A stretch of 64,000 bases of DNA from Halorubrum hochsteinianum (GCF_023702125.1 NZ_CP098415.1:620001-684000); one strand, 5' to 3'; positions 25,423-35,987 are shown, counted from the first letter of the stretch. Made by a program: numbers and translations. The notes: generated by a model from the letters alone, not told the origin.

Positions 25423-26187
25423 TCAGTCGTCCGCGACCTGACGGACCGAGTCGAGCGGCGACACCGAGATTAGCAGCCGGTCGTCCGCCGTCGCGCTCAC
25501 CATCTTGGACTCGGCGAACCGGCTGCCGTCGGCCCTGACTCCCGTGCTGGTCCCGGTCCACCGCTCCCCGCCCGTCACGGCCGGAATGACGTTCGTCTCG
25601 AGGTGTTCGACCGCCGAGTCGGGGTGGAGGCGCTGCCACGGTTCGCCCTCCAACTCCTCTGGGTCGTACCCGTACAGCGCGCCGTACTCGTCGCCGACGA
25701 ACTCGAAGGTGCCGTCGGGAGCCACCGTACAGATCCCGTCGAGCGTCACGGCCGCCGCGGTCGGGCCGTCGACGCCCTCGGTCCCGAAGCCGCCGCCCTC
25801 CCCGGCGGCGACCCGCTTGACGCGGCGCAACAGCGCGGTGTAGCCGTCCGCGCCGCCCCGCTTCGAGACGTAGTCGCTGACGCCGGCGCGGACCATCTCG
25901 GTCGCGATGTCGGCCGGACCGGTCGCGGAGAACAGGAGGAACGGGAGGTCCGGGTCGACCTCGCGGGCCGCGGAGAGCAGTTCGACGCCGGTCAGGCGCG
26001 GCATGTCGTAGTCGCTGACGACGCAGTCGAACGACTCGCGTTCGATGCGACGGAGCGCGTCTTCGGGGCGCGTTTCGACGGCGGTCTCGCAGTCGAGGTC
26101 GTCGTCGCGTTCGAGGCGCGTCGCGACGAGCCGCGCGAGTCCGGGCTCGTCGTCGACGCACAGGACGCGGTGCGTCTCGCTGGTCAT
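25423..26187 (-). CDS. Response regulator receiver plus PAS protein
   Basis: 254 residues from the ATG at 26187 (a GTG six bases earlier is possible). Receiver domain 5-125 has acidic pair DD at 12-13, phosphoacceptor Asp59 (VVSDYDMP) and the conserved SK of YVSKRGG. A PAS domain from about 140 (ICTVAPDGTFEFVGDEYGAL, RLHPDSAVEHLE) ends the protein. There is no histidine kinase, DNA-binding or other output domain and no kinase next to it. It likely relays a signal by protein contact, as common in haloarchaeal two-component networks. Confidence 0.9.
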   Translation of the reverse strand: MTSETHRVLCVDDEPGLARLVATRLERDDDLDCETAVETRPEDALRRIERESFDCVVSDYDMPRLTGVELLSAAREVDPDLPFLLFSATGPADIATEMVRAGVSDYVSKRGGADGYTALLRRVKRVAAGEGGGFGTEGVDGPTAAAVTLDGICTVAPDGTFEFVGDEYGALYGYDPEELEGEPWQRLHPDSAVEHLETNVIPAVTGGERWTGTSTGVRADGSRFAESKMVSATADDRLLISVSPLDSVRQVADD

Positions 26188-26296
26188 GGGCACCGTCCGA
26201 GGAGGCCGTTTATATTCGTGTCCGCCCGATCTTCAGCGATGAGAACCGGACGGGTCGGGGGTTGAAAGAGCGGGAACGGCGATCCGACCGGGAGTT

Positions 26297-27250
26297 CTAC
26301 GCCGCCGCGCCCGCCGCGAGCGCCTCCTCGACCGTCTCGACGAAGCGGTCGGGGTGTTCGACGTGCGGGAGCAGGCGCGCCCGGTCGAAGACGACGAGGC
26401 GCGCGTCGGCGGCGTCGGCGAGTTCGCGCCCGTCGGTGAGCGGGCTCACCGTCGCCTCGCGACCCCAGACGATGGTCGGCGGGACGTCCAACTCGGCGAG
26501 CGCGGCGGCGAGGTCGACCTCGCTGTTCAGGCTCCCCGAGACGAACGATGCGGGCGCGAACCGCGCGTTCTCGACGTGGGTCGTGCGCCACTCGTAGTCG
26601 GTCCACTCCGCGCTCGGGTTCGCGGGGTCGTCGTAGCCGTGGTCCGCGTTGAAGTAGCGGATCGACGGCTTCGACGTGATGCCGTTGAACAGCGCCTGCC
26701 CGACGAGCGGGGCGCGCAGCAGTTCGCGCAGCCACCCCTTCGCCGGACTCGGTCCCGCGGTCGCGGTCGGACAGACCGCGAGGAACCCGCGCAGGTCGAC
26801 GCCGCCCTCCGCGTCGCCGCCGTCCACGGCCGCGACCGCGTACGCCGCCGACAGCGAGGAGGCGACGACCGCCGGCTCGTCGAACTCGGCGAGGAAGTCG
26901 TGGACGAAGTCCTCGTACAGCGCCGCCGAGTACCGCAGCGGCGGCCGGTCGGAGCGGCCGTACCCCGGGAAGTCGGGCGCGACGACGTGGTAGTTGGCGG
27001 CCAACTCGCCGAACACCGCGCGCCACTCGCCGGAGGAACCGGCGGCGTTGATCCCGTGGAGTAAGACGAGGTCCGGGTCGTCCGGGTCGCCCGCCTCGGT
27101 GTACGCGACGTCCATCCCGCGCCAGCGGAAGGTCCGGTCGTCGCCGTCGAGCGGGGGTTCCAGTTCGCCCTCGTACCGGAGGCCGGTGTTGAGCGCGGCG
27201 AGCGCGCCGACGCCGAGGACGGCGCTGCCGAGGAGGTTCCTGAGCTTCAT
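26297..27250 (-). CDS. Alpha/beta hydrolase
   Basis: 317 residues. An N-terminal hydrophobic segment (LGSAVLGVGALAALN) may anchor the protein. The fold is recognised by VLLHGINAAGSSGEW (oxyanion region), APDFPGYGRSDRPP and the nucleophile elbow VASSLSAAYAV, where Ser lies in a variant of GxSxG. The late WGREATVSPL segment and LLPHVEHPDRF supply the likely Asp and His. The elbow deviates from the canonical motif but is seen in related haloarchaeal hydrolases. Substrate unknown. Confidence 0.87.
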   Translation of the reverse strand: MKLRNLLGSAVLGVGALAALNTGLRYEGELEPPLDGDDRTFRWRGMDVAYTEAGDPDDPDLVLLHGINAAGSSGEWRAVFGELAANYHVVAPDFPGYGRSDRPPLRYSAALYEDFVHDFLAEFDEPAVVASSLSAAYAVAAVDGGDAEGGVDLRGFLAVCPTATAGPSPAKGWLRELLRAPLVGQALFNGITSKPSIRYFNADHGYDDPANPSAEWTDYEWRTTHVENARFAPASFVSGSLNSEVDLAAALAELDVPPTIVWGREATVSPLTDGRELADAADARLVVFDRARLLPHVEHPDRFVETVEEALAAGAAA

Positions 27251-27330
27251 GGAAAACTGTTGGTTCGCTGGCGACTTATACCCGTGGGACGCGGTCGGGC
27301 TCGGAGCGCGGAGCGCCGCGGCGACCCGGG

Positions 27331-28515
27331 TCAGTCGTCGCGCTCCCGGCGGCCCGTCTCCTCCACGCAGTCCGCGATCGGGCCCACGATCGCCTCGGCG
27401 ACCGCGTACGGGTCCGTCTCCCGGTCGCGGACGCGCTCGGCGAGCCGGTCGATCCCGCCGCGGCGCTCGATCTCGTCGGTCGCGAGCGCGCCCACGTCCG
27501 CCCGCACGAGGGTGCGGATCTCCTCGGCGTACCGACGCCGCTCGGTGGCCGCGATCTCGCCCGACTCCCGGAGGTACGCCGCGTGCGCGTCGAACGTCTC
27601 GATCAGCGTCGCGACCCCATCACCGGTGTTCGCGACGGTCTCTAACACCTCCGGCGTCCACGACTCGCCGTCCTCGTCGTCCGCGACGCCCGCGGCGTCC
27701 CCCGCCTCGCCAGCCGAACTCCCCGCGCGACCGGCGTCGCGGCGGCCCGCCCCGGAGCCGCCCGCGCCCGTCGAGGCCATCGAGGCCGCGCCGTGGTGGC
27801 CGGCGTCGCGGCCGGTCGTCCCGCCCTCGCGGCGGTGGACCATCTCCTCCAGCTCGGCGACGGTCCGCTGTGCGCCGTCCATGTCGGCCTTGTTGACGAC
27901 GAACACGTCGCCGATCTCCAGGATGCCGGCCTTCAGCGTCTGTACGTCGTCGCCGGAGCCGGGCTGGACCAGCACCGCGACCGTGTCGGCCGTGCGGACC
28001 ACGTCGACCTCGTTCTGTCCGGCCCCGACGGTCTCTAAGATCACCACGTCCTTCCCGAAGGCGTCGAGCGCCTTCACGGCGTCAGCGGTCGCGGTCGAGA
28101 GACCGCCGAGCTGGCCGCGCGCGCTCATCGACCGGAAGAACACGTCCATGTCGCCGACGTTCGACCCCATCCGGATCCGGTCGCCGAGGACGGCCCCGCC
28201 GGTGTACGGCGAGGAGGGGTCGACCGCGATCACGCCGACGGTGTCGCCACGGTCGCGGTAGGCGGCCGCCAGCTTGTCGACCAGCGTCGACTTCCCCGCT
28301 CCCGGCGAGCCGGTGATCCCGACGACGTCCGCGCCGCCGGTGTGTTCGTGGAGCGCGGAGACGATCGCGCGGTACCCGGGCGTGCGGTTCTCTATCTTCG
28401 TGATCACGCGGGCGAGCGCGCGGTGGCTCCCGTCGAGCAGGTCGTCGACGAGGGCGGCGTCGGCCGCCGAGAGCGTCGGCGCGTCCCCGAGCGCGGGTTC
28501 GTCCGACCCGTCCAT
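27331..28515 (-). CDS. meaB: Methylmalonyl-CoA mutase-associated GTPase MeaB
   Basis: 394 residues. G3E-family GTPase chaperone that protects and reloads B12-dependent methylmalonyl-CoA mutase. Walker A GSPGAGKSTL, switch region VIAVDPSSPYTGGAVLGDRIRM split over two motifs, and the G-domain motif VVNKAD are visible. A stretch of about 50 Gly/Ala/Asp-rich residues (near 220-270) is inserted after the NKAD motif, unusual for the family. Its ATG directly abuts the stop of the mutase small subunit upstream, so they form one operon. The large mutase subunit is not in the window. Confidence 0.93.
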   Translation of the reverse strand: MDGSDEPALGDAPTLSAADAALVDDLLDGSHRALARVITKIENRTPGYRAIVSALHEHTGGADVVGITGSPGAGKSTLVDKLAAAYRDRGDTVGVIAVDPSSPYTGGAVLGDRIRMGSNVGDMDVFFRSMSARGQLGGLSTATADAVKALDAFGKDVVILETVGAGQNEVDVVRTADTVAVLVQPGSGDDVQTLKAGILEIGDVFVVNKADMDGAQRTVAELEEMVHRREGGTTGRDAGHHGAASMASTGAGGSGAGRRDAGRAGSSAGEAGDAAGVADDEDGESWTPEVLETVANTGDGVATLIETFDAHAAYLRESGEIAATERRRYAEEIRTLVRADVGALATDEIERRGGIDRLAERVRDRETDPYAVAEAIVGPIADCVEETGRRERDD

Positions 28516-28935
28516 CTACGCGCGCTCCGGGACGTTGTTCCGGATGAACTCGATCGTCTCCTCCATCGGCGTCCCGGGTCCGAACACCTCTGCGACGCCC
28601 AGTTCCTTCAGGTCGGCCTCGTCCTCGTCCGGGATGATCCCGCCGACCAGAACGAGCGTGTCGTCGAACGCGTCGTACTGCTTGAGCCCCTCGATGACCT
28701 TCGGGACGAGCGTGTTGTGCGCCCCGGAGAGGATCGAGATGCCGAGCACGTCGACGTCCTCTTGCACCGCCGCCTGAACGATGTCGTCCGGCGCGCGGTG
28801 GAGCCCGGAGTAGACGACCTCGAAGCCGGCGTCGCGGAACGCCCGCGCGATCACGTGTGCGCCCCGATCGTGGCCGTCGAGGCCGACCTTCGCGACCAGA
28901 CACCGGACGGCCCGTTCCTGCTGTTCGGCGCTCAT
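28516..28935 (-). CDS. mcmA2: Methylmalonyl-CoA mutase C-terminal, B12-binding subunit
   Basis: 139 residues, the stand-alone cobalamin-binding domain. The DGHDRGAHVIARAFRDAGFEV sequence (split across DxHxxG and a following helix) is the base-off B12 lower-ligand motif, with ISILSGAHNTLVP and VGGIIPDED as later conserved loops. Together with a separate catalytic subunit it isomerises methylmalonyl-CoA and succinyl-CoA. It immediately precedes meaB with no gap between stop and start. Confidence 0.93.
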   Translation of the reverse strand: MSAEQQERAVRCLVAKVGLDGHDRGAHVIARAFRDAGFEVVYSGLHRAPDDIVQAAVQEDVDVLGISILSGAHNTLVPKVIEGLKQYDAFDDTLVLVGGIIPDEDEADLKELGVAEVFGPGTPMEETIEFIRNNVPERA

Positions 28936-29076
28936 GCCCCACTCTGTGTCGCGTGTCCGCTTGATTCTAACGGACGATGGGGAAGGTTCGGGCGGGAGCG
29001 CCGCGGTCGCCGGACCCCCTCCGCGGCCGACGCCGGGACCGACGCGTTGAACGCGCGGGCGACCGTAGTCGGCCCG

Positions 29077-30006
29077 ATGAGCGCCGACCGCGACGACGCC
29101 GGCACCGCCGCGAGCGACGACGCCGACCGACTCCCCGCGGGGACGCGCGTCGGCCGCGCCGCGCTCCGGGTCGCGGACCTCGACGAGACGGCCGCGTTCT
29201 ACCGGGACGTGGTCGGCCTCGCGGTCCTCGACCGCACCGCCGAGCGCGCGACGCTCGGGGTCGACGGAACCCCGCTGCTCGTCCTGAGACGCGACGCCGA
29301 CCGCCCGGCGCGGAGCCGGACCGACGCCGGTCTCTTCCACGCCGCGTTCCGGGTCCCGTCTCGCGCGGCGCTCGGCGAGGCGCTGGGGCGCGTGCGGGAG
29401 CGGTGGCGGCTCGACGGTGCCTCGGACCACCTCGTCAGCGAGGCGCTGTACCTCGACGACCCCGAGGGCAACGGCGTGGAGATATACCGCGACCGCCCCC
29501 GCGAGGAGTGGCCGGTCGACGAGGGCGGCGGGGTGCGGATGGGGACCGAACCGCCCGACGTCGAGGGGGTCGTCGCGGCCGCAGGCGGCGGAGCGGAGGC
29601 GGGCGAGGCCGCCTCCGCGGACCCCGTCGACCGCGCACCCCCCGGCACCGACGTGGGTCACGTCCACCTCGAAGTGACTTCGCTGTCGGCGTTCGAGGCG
29701 GTCTACGTCGACGGACTCGGCTTCGAGGTCGGGACGAGCGGCCCGGACGTGCGGTTCGTCGCGGCCGGCGGCTACCACCATCACCTCGGCGCGAACACGT
29801 GGCGGGGGCGGACCGACCCGGCCGCGGGGCGCGGGCTCGCGTGGTTCGAGGTGGTCGTCCCCGACGAGGGCGCGCTGGGCGCGGTGCGAGCCCGACTCGA
29901 CGCGGTCGCGGGCGAGAGCGAGATCGGATTCACCGTCGACGAGCGCGACGACGGGATCGCGGTCACCGACGCCGACGGGATCGAGGTCCGGGTCCGGACG
30001 GAGTAG
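29077..30006 (+). CDS. VOC family protein (extradiol dioxygenase/CatE-like)
   Basis: 309 residues with two glyoxalase/VOC modules. The first is about 20-145 (VGRAALRVADLDETAAFYRD to YLDDPEGNGVEIYRDRP), the second about 190-305 (VGHVHLEVTSLSAFEAVYVD, GYHHHLGANTW, GIEVRVRTE). His and Glu residues typical of metal ligands (FHAAF, HLE, EI/EV) are present. Resembles CatE-type catechol 2,3-dioxygenase homologues, but substrate is unknown. The ATG at 29077 is chosen; the longer upstream frame is divergent-promoter DNA. Confidence 0.88.
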   Translation: MSADRDDAGTAASDDADRLPAGTRVGRAALRVADLDETAAFYRDVVGLAVLDRTAERATLGVDGTPLLVLRRDADRPARSRTDAGLFHAAFRVPSRAALGEALGRVRERWRLDGASDHLVSEALYLDDPEGNGVEIYRDRPREEWPVDEGGGVRMGTEPPDVEGVVAAAGGGAEAGEAASADPVDRAPPGTDVGHVHLEVTSLSAFEAVYVDGLGFEVGTSGPDVRFVAAGGYHHHLGANTWRGRTDPAAGRGLAWFEVVVPDEGALGAVRARLDAVAGESEIGFTVDERDDGIAVTDADGIEVRVRTE

Positions 30007-30051
30007 CTGACCGCCGCGGGCGTTCTCGGAGCGCCCCGAGCGACGGGACCG

Positions 30052-31104
30052 TCACCCGACGATCGTCCGGAGCGTCGACTCGGTCAGCAGCGAGGTGACG
30101 CCCAGCGCCTCAGTCGTCATCCAGCCGATGAAGGCGAGGTACATCGCGAGGAAGACGTACCCCTCCTCGGTGGTGATCTCGAAGTCCGTCGCGGCCATCA
30201 CCACCACGACGAGGGTAGTGTAAAACAGGAACAAGAGGAGGGGCACGGAGGTGAGGAAGCCGATCGAGACACCACCGGCGAGGATGACGCCGATTGGGAG
30301 CGCCGCAACGAGGTTGAACGTGTTCGTCCCGAAGACGTTCGCGACCGCCGCCCGCTTGTCGCCGGCCTCGCCCATCTTCACGCCGACGAGGAGGTCGGGG
30401 AAGGAACTCATCGCCGACAGCACCGTCACGGAGACGAGGAACGACGGCGCACCGAGCGCCTCGGAGATCTGTACCGTCATCGTGACCATCGACTCGACGC
30501 CGACGAGCACGACGACCAGCCCGGCCGCGAACAGCCCGGCCTGTTTCGGGAGGTTCGTCGATTCGGTCCGCTTCAGGTCCGACGCGCCGCTCTTGCCGCC
30601 GGCGAGGAGGATGACGTACACGCCGTACAACACCAGCAGGCCGACGCCCATCTGGGGGGTTATCCGCGCGATCTCCCGCCCGTCGGTCCCGAGGACGCCG
30701 ATCGCGATCACGCCGAAGAGGGCGAGGACGGCGACCATGTAGAAGATGGCGTCGCGGTAGACGATCCCCTGCGTCGTCGTCGTGTCGCCGCTCGTGATGG
30801 AGACGGCGGCCGGGATGACCAAGATATTGAACACCGCCGTCCCGATGAGCGCGCCGGCACCGACGCCGAAGTCACCGAGGACGAGTACCGAGATGAGGAT
30901 GATCGCGAGTTCGGGAAACGACGTCGCGGCCGCGACGATGAGTCCACCTTGGATGGCCTGCGAGACGCCGAAGTGGTCGCTGATCTTCGAGGTCGTCGAC
31001 TCGATGACGTTCGCTCCCTTCCAGGTCAGCAGGAACCCGATCGCGCCCAACACGATCCACACGACGAGCGACTGGTCCCCGATCAGTTCCTGTAGTACCG
31101 TCAC
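30052..31104 (-). CDS. Calcium/sodium antiporter, CaCA family
   Basis: 350 residues, about ten transmembrane helices arranged as two inverted halves. The duplicated alpha-repeats are recognisable: AAATSFPELAIILISVLVLG near residue 60 and SAMSSFPDLLVGVKMGEAGD near 240, each with the acidic residue that binds cations. Likely exports Ca2+ or another cation in exchange for Na+. Monocistronic; lies downstream of, but 40 bases apart from, the pst operon's last gene on the same strand. Confidence 0.92.
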   Translation of the reverse strand: MTVLQELIGDQSLVVWIVLGAIGFLLTWKGANVIESTTSKISDHFGVSQAIQGGLIVAAATSFPELAIILISVLVLGDFGVGAGALIGTAVFNILVIPAAVSITSGDTTTTQGIVYRDAIFYMVAVLALFGVIAIGVLGTDGREIARITPQMGVGLLVLYGVYVILLAGGKSGASDLKRTESTNLPKQAGLFAAGLVVVLVGVESMVTMTVQISEALGAPSFLVSVTVLSAMSSFPDLLVGVKMGEAGDKRAAVANVFGTNTFNLVAALPIGVILAGGVSIGFLTSVPLLLFLFYTTLVVVVMAATDFEITTEEGYVFLAMYLAFIGWMTTEALGVTSLLTESTLRTIVG

Positions 31105-31144
31105 GTGTCGTTACTGCGTCCGGAGGCGATTATCGCTTCCGGAG

Positions 31145-31621
31145 TCAGGCGTCGGTTCGAGCGCCGAACCGGTCGTCGAAGACCGCGATCACGCGGCGCT
31201 CGATCTCGTCGCGGATCTCGCGGACGTCCTCGATCGGCCGCTCGCCGGGGTCGTCGAGGGCCCAGTCGTCGGTGTCGACGGTCTCTAACTCGAGCGTCGA
31301 ACAGCCCATCGTCGCGACGAAGTCGGACTCGACGAGCGCCGCGTCGGAGATCGACCGCGGCGTCCGGCCGTTCGCGTCGAGACCGGCCTCCGAGAGCGCC
31401 TCGACGACGACGTCGTGAACGCTGTCGGCGGGGTCGGTCCCGCCGGTCCGGATCTCGACGCGGTCGCCGAGCCCGCGGCGGTCGCGCTCGCGCTCCGCGA
31501 ACGCCGTCGCCATCTGGCTGCGGCCGGCGTTTCGGACGCACATGAACGTGAGCACGGTCGTTTCGTCGGTGTCCGTCTCGTCGGTGGCCGTCTCGTCGTC
31601 CGCGGTGTCAGTAGAGGTCAT
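31145..31621 (-). CDS. Low molecular weight phosphatase / ArsC-like protein
   Basis: 158 residues. After an acidic N-terminus of about 22 residues, the LMW-PTP P-loop MCVRNAGRSQMA (C-x4-GRS) begins the fold. Unlike thioredoxin-linked arsenate reductases, few further cysteines are present (one at MGCST), so a phosphatase or a distinct arsenate reductase are both possible. It is the last gene of the pst-phoU operon region, 69 bases after phoU, which suggests phosphate- or arsenate-related function. Confidence 0.87.
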   Translation of the reverse strand: MTSTDTADDETATDETDTDETTVLTFMCVRNAGRSQMATAFAERERDRRGLGDRVEIRTGGTDPADSVHDVVVEALSEAGLDANGRTPRSISDAALVESDFVATMGCSTLELETVDTDDWALDDPGERPIEDVREIRDEIERRVIAVFDDRFGARTDA

Positions 31622-31690
31622 GTCGTGTGGGTGTCGCGTTCGCGGGTCGCGTCCGCCGCCGGATACCGCGCCGCCCGCGCTGCCGCCGTC

Positions 31691-32407
31691 TCAGTAGATC
31701 AGCTCGTCGTCGTTCTCGACCATGTACAGGGTCCGCGCCGCGATGTTGACCGCGTGGTCGGCGATCCGTTCGAGGTCGCGCACGGCGAGCAGCGCCTGCG
31801 ACACCTCGTCGAGCGAGGCTTCGAGCGCCTCGTCGTCGGTCGCGCCGCCGTCCGCGTCGCCGTCGGCGTCCCGCGCCTCGGTGCGGGCGCGGTCGGCCTC
31901 CAACAGCTCGCGGACGACGGCCTCGCTCGCGCGGCGGCAGCGCTCGTCGAAGTCGTCGTTGCGGGCGGCGATGTCGCGGCAGGCGTCCGGGTCGCGGGCC
32001 GCGTAGGCGGCGACCGCGTCCGCCACCATCTCGCGGGCCGCCTCGCCGAGCCGGCGCACGTCCACCGCCGGGTGGACGCCGCCCTCGGGGCCACCGTAGT
32101 CCGCGAGGTTCGTCGCGAGGTCGGCGACCCGTTCGAGGTCCGTGATGATCTTGAAGGAGGCGGCGACGAGCCGCAGGTCGCCCGCCACGGGCTGTTGAAG
32201 CGCCAACAGCTCCGTACACTCGTCCTCCAGGGCGAGGTACGTCTCGTTGACCTCGTGGTCGCCCTCGATCACCGAGCGGGCGAGGTCGTCGTCGCCGGAG
32301 ACCGCCGCCTCGACCGCGTCGTCGAGGCGGTCGCAGACGGTGTCGCCCATCCCGACCACGCCGTCCCGGAGGTCGTCGAGCCGCTCCCGGTAGTTCTCGC
32401 GGGGCAT
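31691..32407 (-). CDS. phoU: Phosphate signalling protein PhoU
   Basis: 238 residues, two three-helix PhoU repeats. The E/DxxxD metal-cluster motifs are represented by DEVNETYLALEDE-type and RVADLATNLADY/RIADHAVNIAAR segments. PhoU restrains Pst transport and signals phosphate sufficiency. Its ATG directly follows the pstB stop with no gap. An acidic insertion near 165-185 (ARDADGDADGGATDDE) lies in the second repeat. Confidence 0.95.
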   Translation of the reverse strand: MPRENYRERLDDLRDGVVGMGDTVCDRLDDAVEAAVSGDDDLARSVIEGDHEVNETYLALEDECTELLALQQPVAGDLRLVAASFKIITDLERVADLATNLADYGGPEGGVHPAVDVRRLGEAAREMVADAVAAYAARDPDACRDIAARNDDFDERCRRASEAVVRELLEADRARTEARDADGDADGGATDDEALEASLDEVSQALLAVRDLERIADHAVNIAARTLYMVENDDELIY

Positions 32408-33244
<837 letters not shown>

Positions 33245-33246
33245 TG

Positions 33247-35013
33247 TTAGCTCCCGCGCTCCGCGCGGTTCCGCAGTAGGATGGCCGTCCCGTTCATGCC
33301 GACGAGGATGATAAGCAGCGTGATAACGCCTGCGGCGACGACGCCGTACCGGAAGTCGGCCTGCGGGAACCCGGCCCACGTGTAGATCTGCATCGGCATG
33401 GCGCTGAACCGGCTGAAGAGGCTGCTCGGCGGGTTGAAGACGGTCGTCGCCGCGCCGATCATGATGAGCGGCGCGGTCTCACCGATCGCCCGACCGAGCG
33501 CGAGGATGGTCCCGGTGAGGATCCCCGGCATCGCCTCGGGCAGGACGACGTTCTTCGTCGTCTGCCAGCGCGTCGCTCCCATCGCGTCCGACCCCCGACG
33601 GAGGTCGTCCGGCACCGACCGGATCGCCTCCTGCGCGGAGATGATCGTGATCGGCAGGATGAGGAGCGAGAGCGTCAACGCGGCCGTTACCGCCGTCCCG
33701 ATGCCGAGTCCGAGGAGGTTCGCGAACAGCCCCAGCCCGAGGAGTCCGTACACCACCGACGGGACCGCCGCGAGGTTCGCGATGTTGACCTGAAGGATCC
33801 GCGTCAGCGTGCCGATCGGTCCGGTCCCCGGCGTGTACTCTTCGAGGAAGACCGACGTGCCGACCCCGAGGAGGAACGACAGCACCGCGACGAGCGCGAT
33901 GATTATCACCGAGCCGACGATGGCCGGATACAGGCCGGCGTTCGCGGGCGTCCGCGACGGTGCCTCCGTGACGAATCCGGGGTCGAGCCACGGGTCCGGC
34001 GCGGGGACGCCCCACGCCTCGACGACCAGCGCCCCGACGACGACGCCGCCGGCGATGAGGAACGGGAGCCCGAGTCCGACGACGCCCTCGCCCACGTCGA
34101 CGACGCGGGAGACGTACACCGCCGTCGGCACGCCGGTCGTGACGAGGACGAGGAGGACGGTCGGTGCCGGCAGTCCCGTGCCGGCCGCCCAGAAGCCGCC
34201 GGCGGTCGCAACCGCGAGCGGGAGCCCGGCGGCGACCGCCGCGACGGTTCGACCGCTTCGGTCGGCGACGACGAGCCACCCGGCGACCGCGATCGGGATG
34301 GCGATCGTCCAGAGGTAGATGAGGAGGTCAGACGGGTACGTGGGGATCACGTCGCGGAGGAATACCGCGGCGATCAGCCCGAGGACCCCGACCGGAAGCG
34401 CGGCGGTCCGCGCCCGCGACGCTTCGCGGACCCGGCCGTACGCGTACAGCCCGACGGCGGGGAGGACGCCGAACGTGTACGCGAGGAACCAGACGAGTGA
34501 GTCGAACACCAGAAAGAGGGTGCCGACCGCGAGACCGAGCGCAGCGCCGCCGACGAGCCGACCGAGGAGGCCGAAGCCGACGGCCCCCGGCCGACCGCCG
34601 CTCCCGACGTACGCGAGGTACGCGGCGACCGGCGCGGCGACGACGAAGAGGTACGCGAGCTGCCAGTTGAGCCGCGGGATCGGCACGAGGAGCGTCTCTA
34701 TCGCGGTGAAGACGACGGCGACGGCGACGAGGCCGCCGCCGAGCGCCCCGAGCGCTCGGCGCGTGACCTCGGGGTCGTCCGCGCTGTACAGGCAGAACGC
34801 GAGGAACGGGACGACGAGCGTGACGAAGTAGGTCAGCAGCCACTCGGGGCTGGCGTTCGCCAGGTCGAAGGCGTCGATCGCGACGTACACGAGGAGGACG
34901 CCGAGCGCGACGAGTCCGAACACGCTCGCGCCGAGCGAGAGGTACTCGAAGACGAGCCCGCGGACCCGGCTCACCTCGCCGAATCCGTCCGCGTTCGCGT
35001 TGTCGGTCGCCAT
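33247..35013 (-). CDS. pstA: Phosphate ABC transporter permease with long N-terminal membrane extension
   Basis: 588 residues, about twice the usual PstA length. The C-terminal 260 or so residues are a normal PstA permease with the EAA-loop region [20 protein letters not shown]. The N-terminal 310 residues contain an additional array of roughly eight to nine hydrophobic helices with no permease motif. The ATG overlaps the pstC stop (ATGA). The extension could be a membrane anchor, a regulatory module or a lineage feature. Confidence 0.93.
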   Translation of the reverse strand: MATDNANADGFGEVSRVRGLVFEYLSLGASVFGLVALGVLLVYVAIDAFDLANASPEWLLTYFVTLVVPFLAFCLYSADDPEVTRRALGALGGGLVAVAVVFTAIETLLVPIPRLNWQLAYLFVVAAPVAAYLAYVGSGGRPGAVGFGLLGRLVGGAALGLAVGTLFLVFDSLVWFLAYTFGVLPAVGLYAYGRVREASRARTAALPVGVLGLIAAVFLRDVIPTYPSDLLIYLWTIAIPIAVAGWLVVADRSGRTVAAVAAGLPLAVATAGGFWAAGTGLPAPTVLLVLVTTGVPTAVYVSRVVDVGEGVVGLGLPFLIAGGVVVGALVVEAWGVPAPDPWLDPGFVTEAPSRTPANAGLYPAIVGSVIIIALVAVLSFLLGVGTSVFLEEYTPGTGPIGTLTRILQVNIANLAAVPSVVYGLLGLGLFANLLGLGIGTAVTAALTLSLLILPITIISAQEAIRSVPDDLRRGSDAMGATRWQTTKNVVLPEAMPGILTGTILALGRAIGETAPLIMIGAATTVFNPPSSLFSRFSAMPMQIYTWAGFPQADFRYGVVAAGVITLLIILVGMNGTAILLRNRAERGS

Positions 35014-35987
35014 CAGTACTCCTCCCGGTAGCGTTCCGCGATGATGTCGCTTATCACGTTCATTACGAGAGTCACTACGAACAGCGCGAGACCGAGCGCG
35101 AACATGGAGTTGTACGGGAGCGTGCCGCCGGTGAGGTCGCCGCCGGTGATCTGGACCATCGCGACGGTGATCGTCATTCCGGATTCCAAGAGGACGTCGG
35201 CGGGGTTGATGAACGGGATGCCGAACGCGGCCTCCCGGACCGCCGGCATCCGCGCCTGTGCGCCCATCGCGACGACGACGATCATCGTCTCGCCGACGGC
35301 GCGGGACACGGCGAGGATGTACGACGAGGCGATCCCGGAGATCGACGCCGGAACGACGATCCCGGTCGACACCTCGAACTTGGTCGCGCCGAGCCCGTAG
35401 CCGGCCTGCCGCAGTTCGTCGGGGACGGCGCTCATGGCGTCCTCGGAGATCGACGACACCATCGGGATGGTCATGATGCCGACCATGATCGAGGCCGACA
35501 GGGCGTTGAACGTGCTCATCTCGGGGAATATGGTGGCCTTCAGCACCGGCGTGATGTACACCAACGCGAAGTACCCGTACACCACGGTGGGCACACCGGC
35601 GAGGATCTCGAGTAGGGGTTTCAGTATCGATCGGGCGTTCGGCGTCGCGTACTCGCTGAGGTAGATGGCGGTCAGCGTTCCGATCGGCAGGGAGATGAAC
35701 GCCGCCGTGACCGTCACCGTGATCGTCCCGATCAACAGCGGGACGATACCGAACGCCTGCCCGCCGCCGGCCGGGTTCGGACTCCAGTTGGTGCCGGTGA
35801 GGAATTCGGGTATCGGCGTCGCCCGGAAGAACACCACCGCGTCCGACAGGAGCGTGGCGAAGATCGCGGCCGTCGTGAGCAGGGTGATCACCGCGCACGC
35901 CGCGAACAGCCCGCCGTAAGTTCCCTCTTTCAGTCGTGTGAGTCCGCTCTGGCGGCTCAGATCGGGACTCTCTGTGCTGTCAGTCAC
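35013..35987 (-). CDS. pstC: Phosphate ABC transporter permease PstC
   Basis: 324 residues, six main transmembrane helices. The permease EAA motif is visible in SEDAMSAVPDELRQAGYGLGAT, given here as its two halves SEDAMSAVPDEL and RQAGYGLGAT. The segment IEISLPIGTLTAIYLSEYA-type loop precedes it. It forms the channel with PstA and takes phosphate from PstS. It lies 56 bases downstream of pstS. Confidence 0.95.
   Translation of the reverse strand: MTDSTESPDLSRQSGLTRLKEGTYGGLFAACAVITLLTTAAIFATLLSDAVVFFRATPIPEFLTGTNWSPNPAGGGQAFGIVPLLIGTITVTVTAAFISLPIGTLTAIYLSEYATPNARSILKPLLEILAGVPTVVYGYFALVYITPVLKATIFPEMSTFNALSASIMVGIMTIPMVSSISEDAMSAVPDELRQAGYGLGATKFEVSTGIVVPASISGIASSYILAVSRAVGETMIVVVAMGAQARMPAVREAAFGIPFINPADVLLESGMTITVAMVQITGGDLTGGTLPYNSMFALGLALFVVTLVMNVISDIIAERYREEY

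Noticed and set aside
33247-35898. An 883-residue PstA reading frame starting inside pstC.
   Set aside because: The first 295 codons overlap pstC in another frame with Arg/His-rich composition; the ATG at 35013 overlapping the pstC stop is a normal coupled start.
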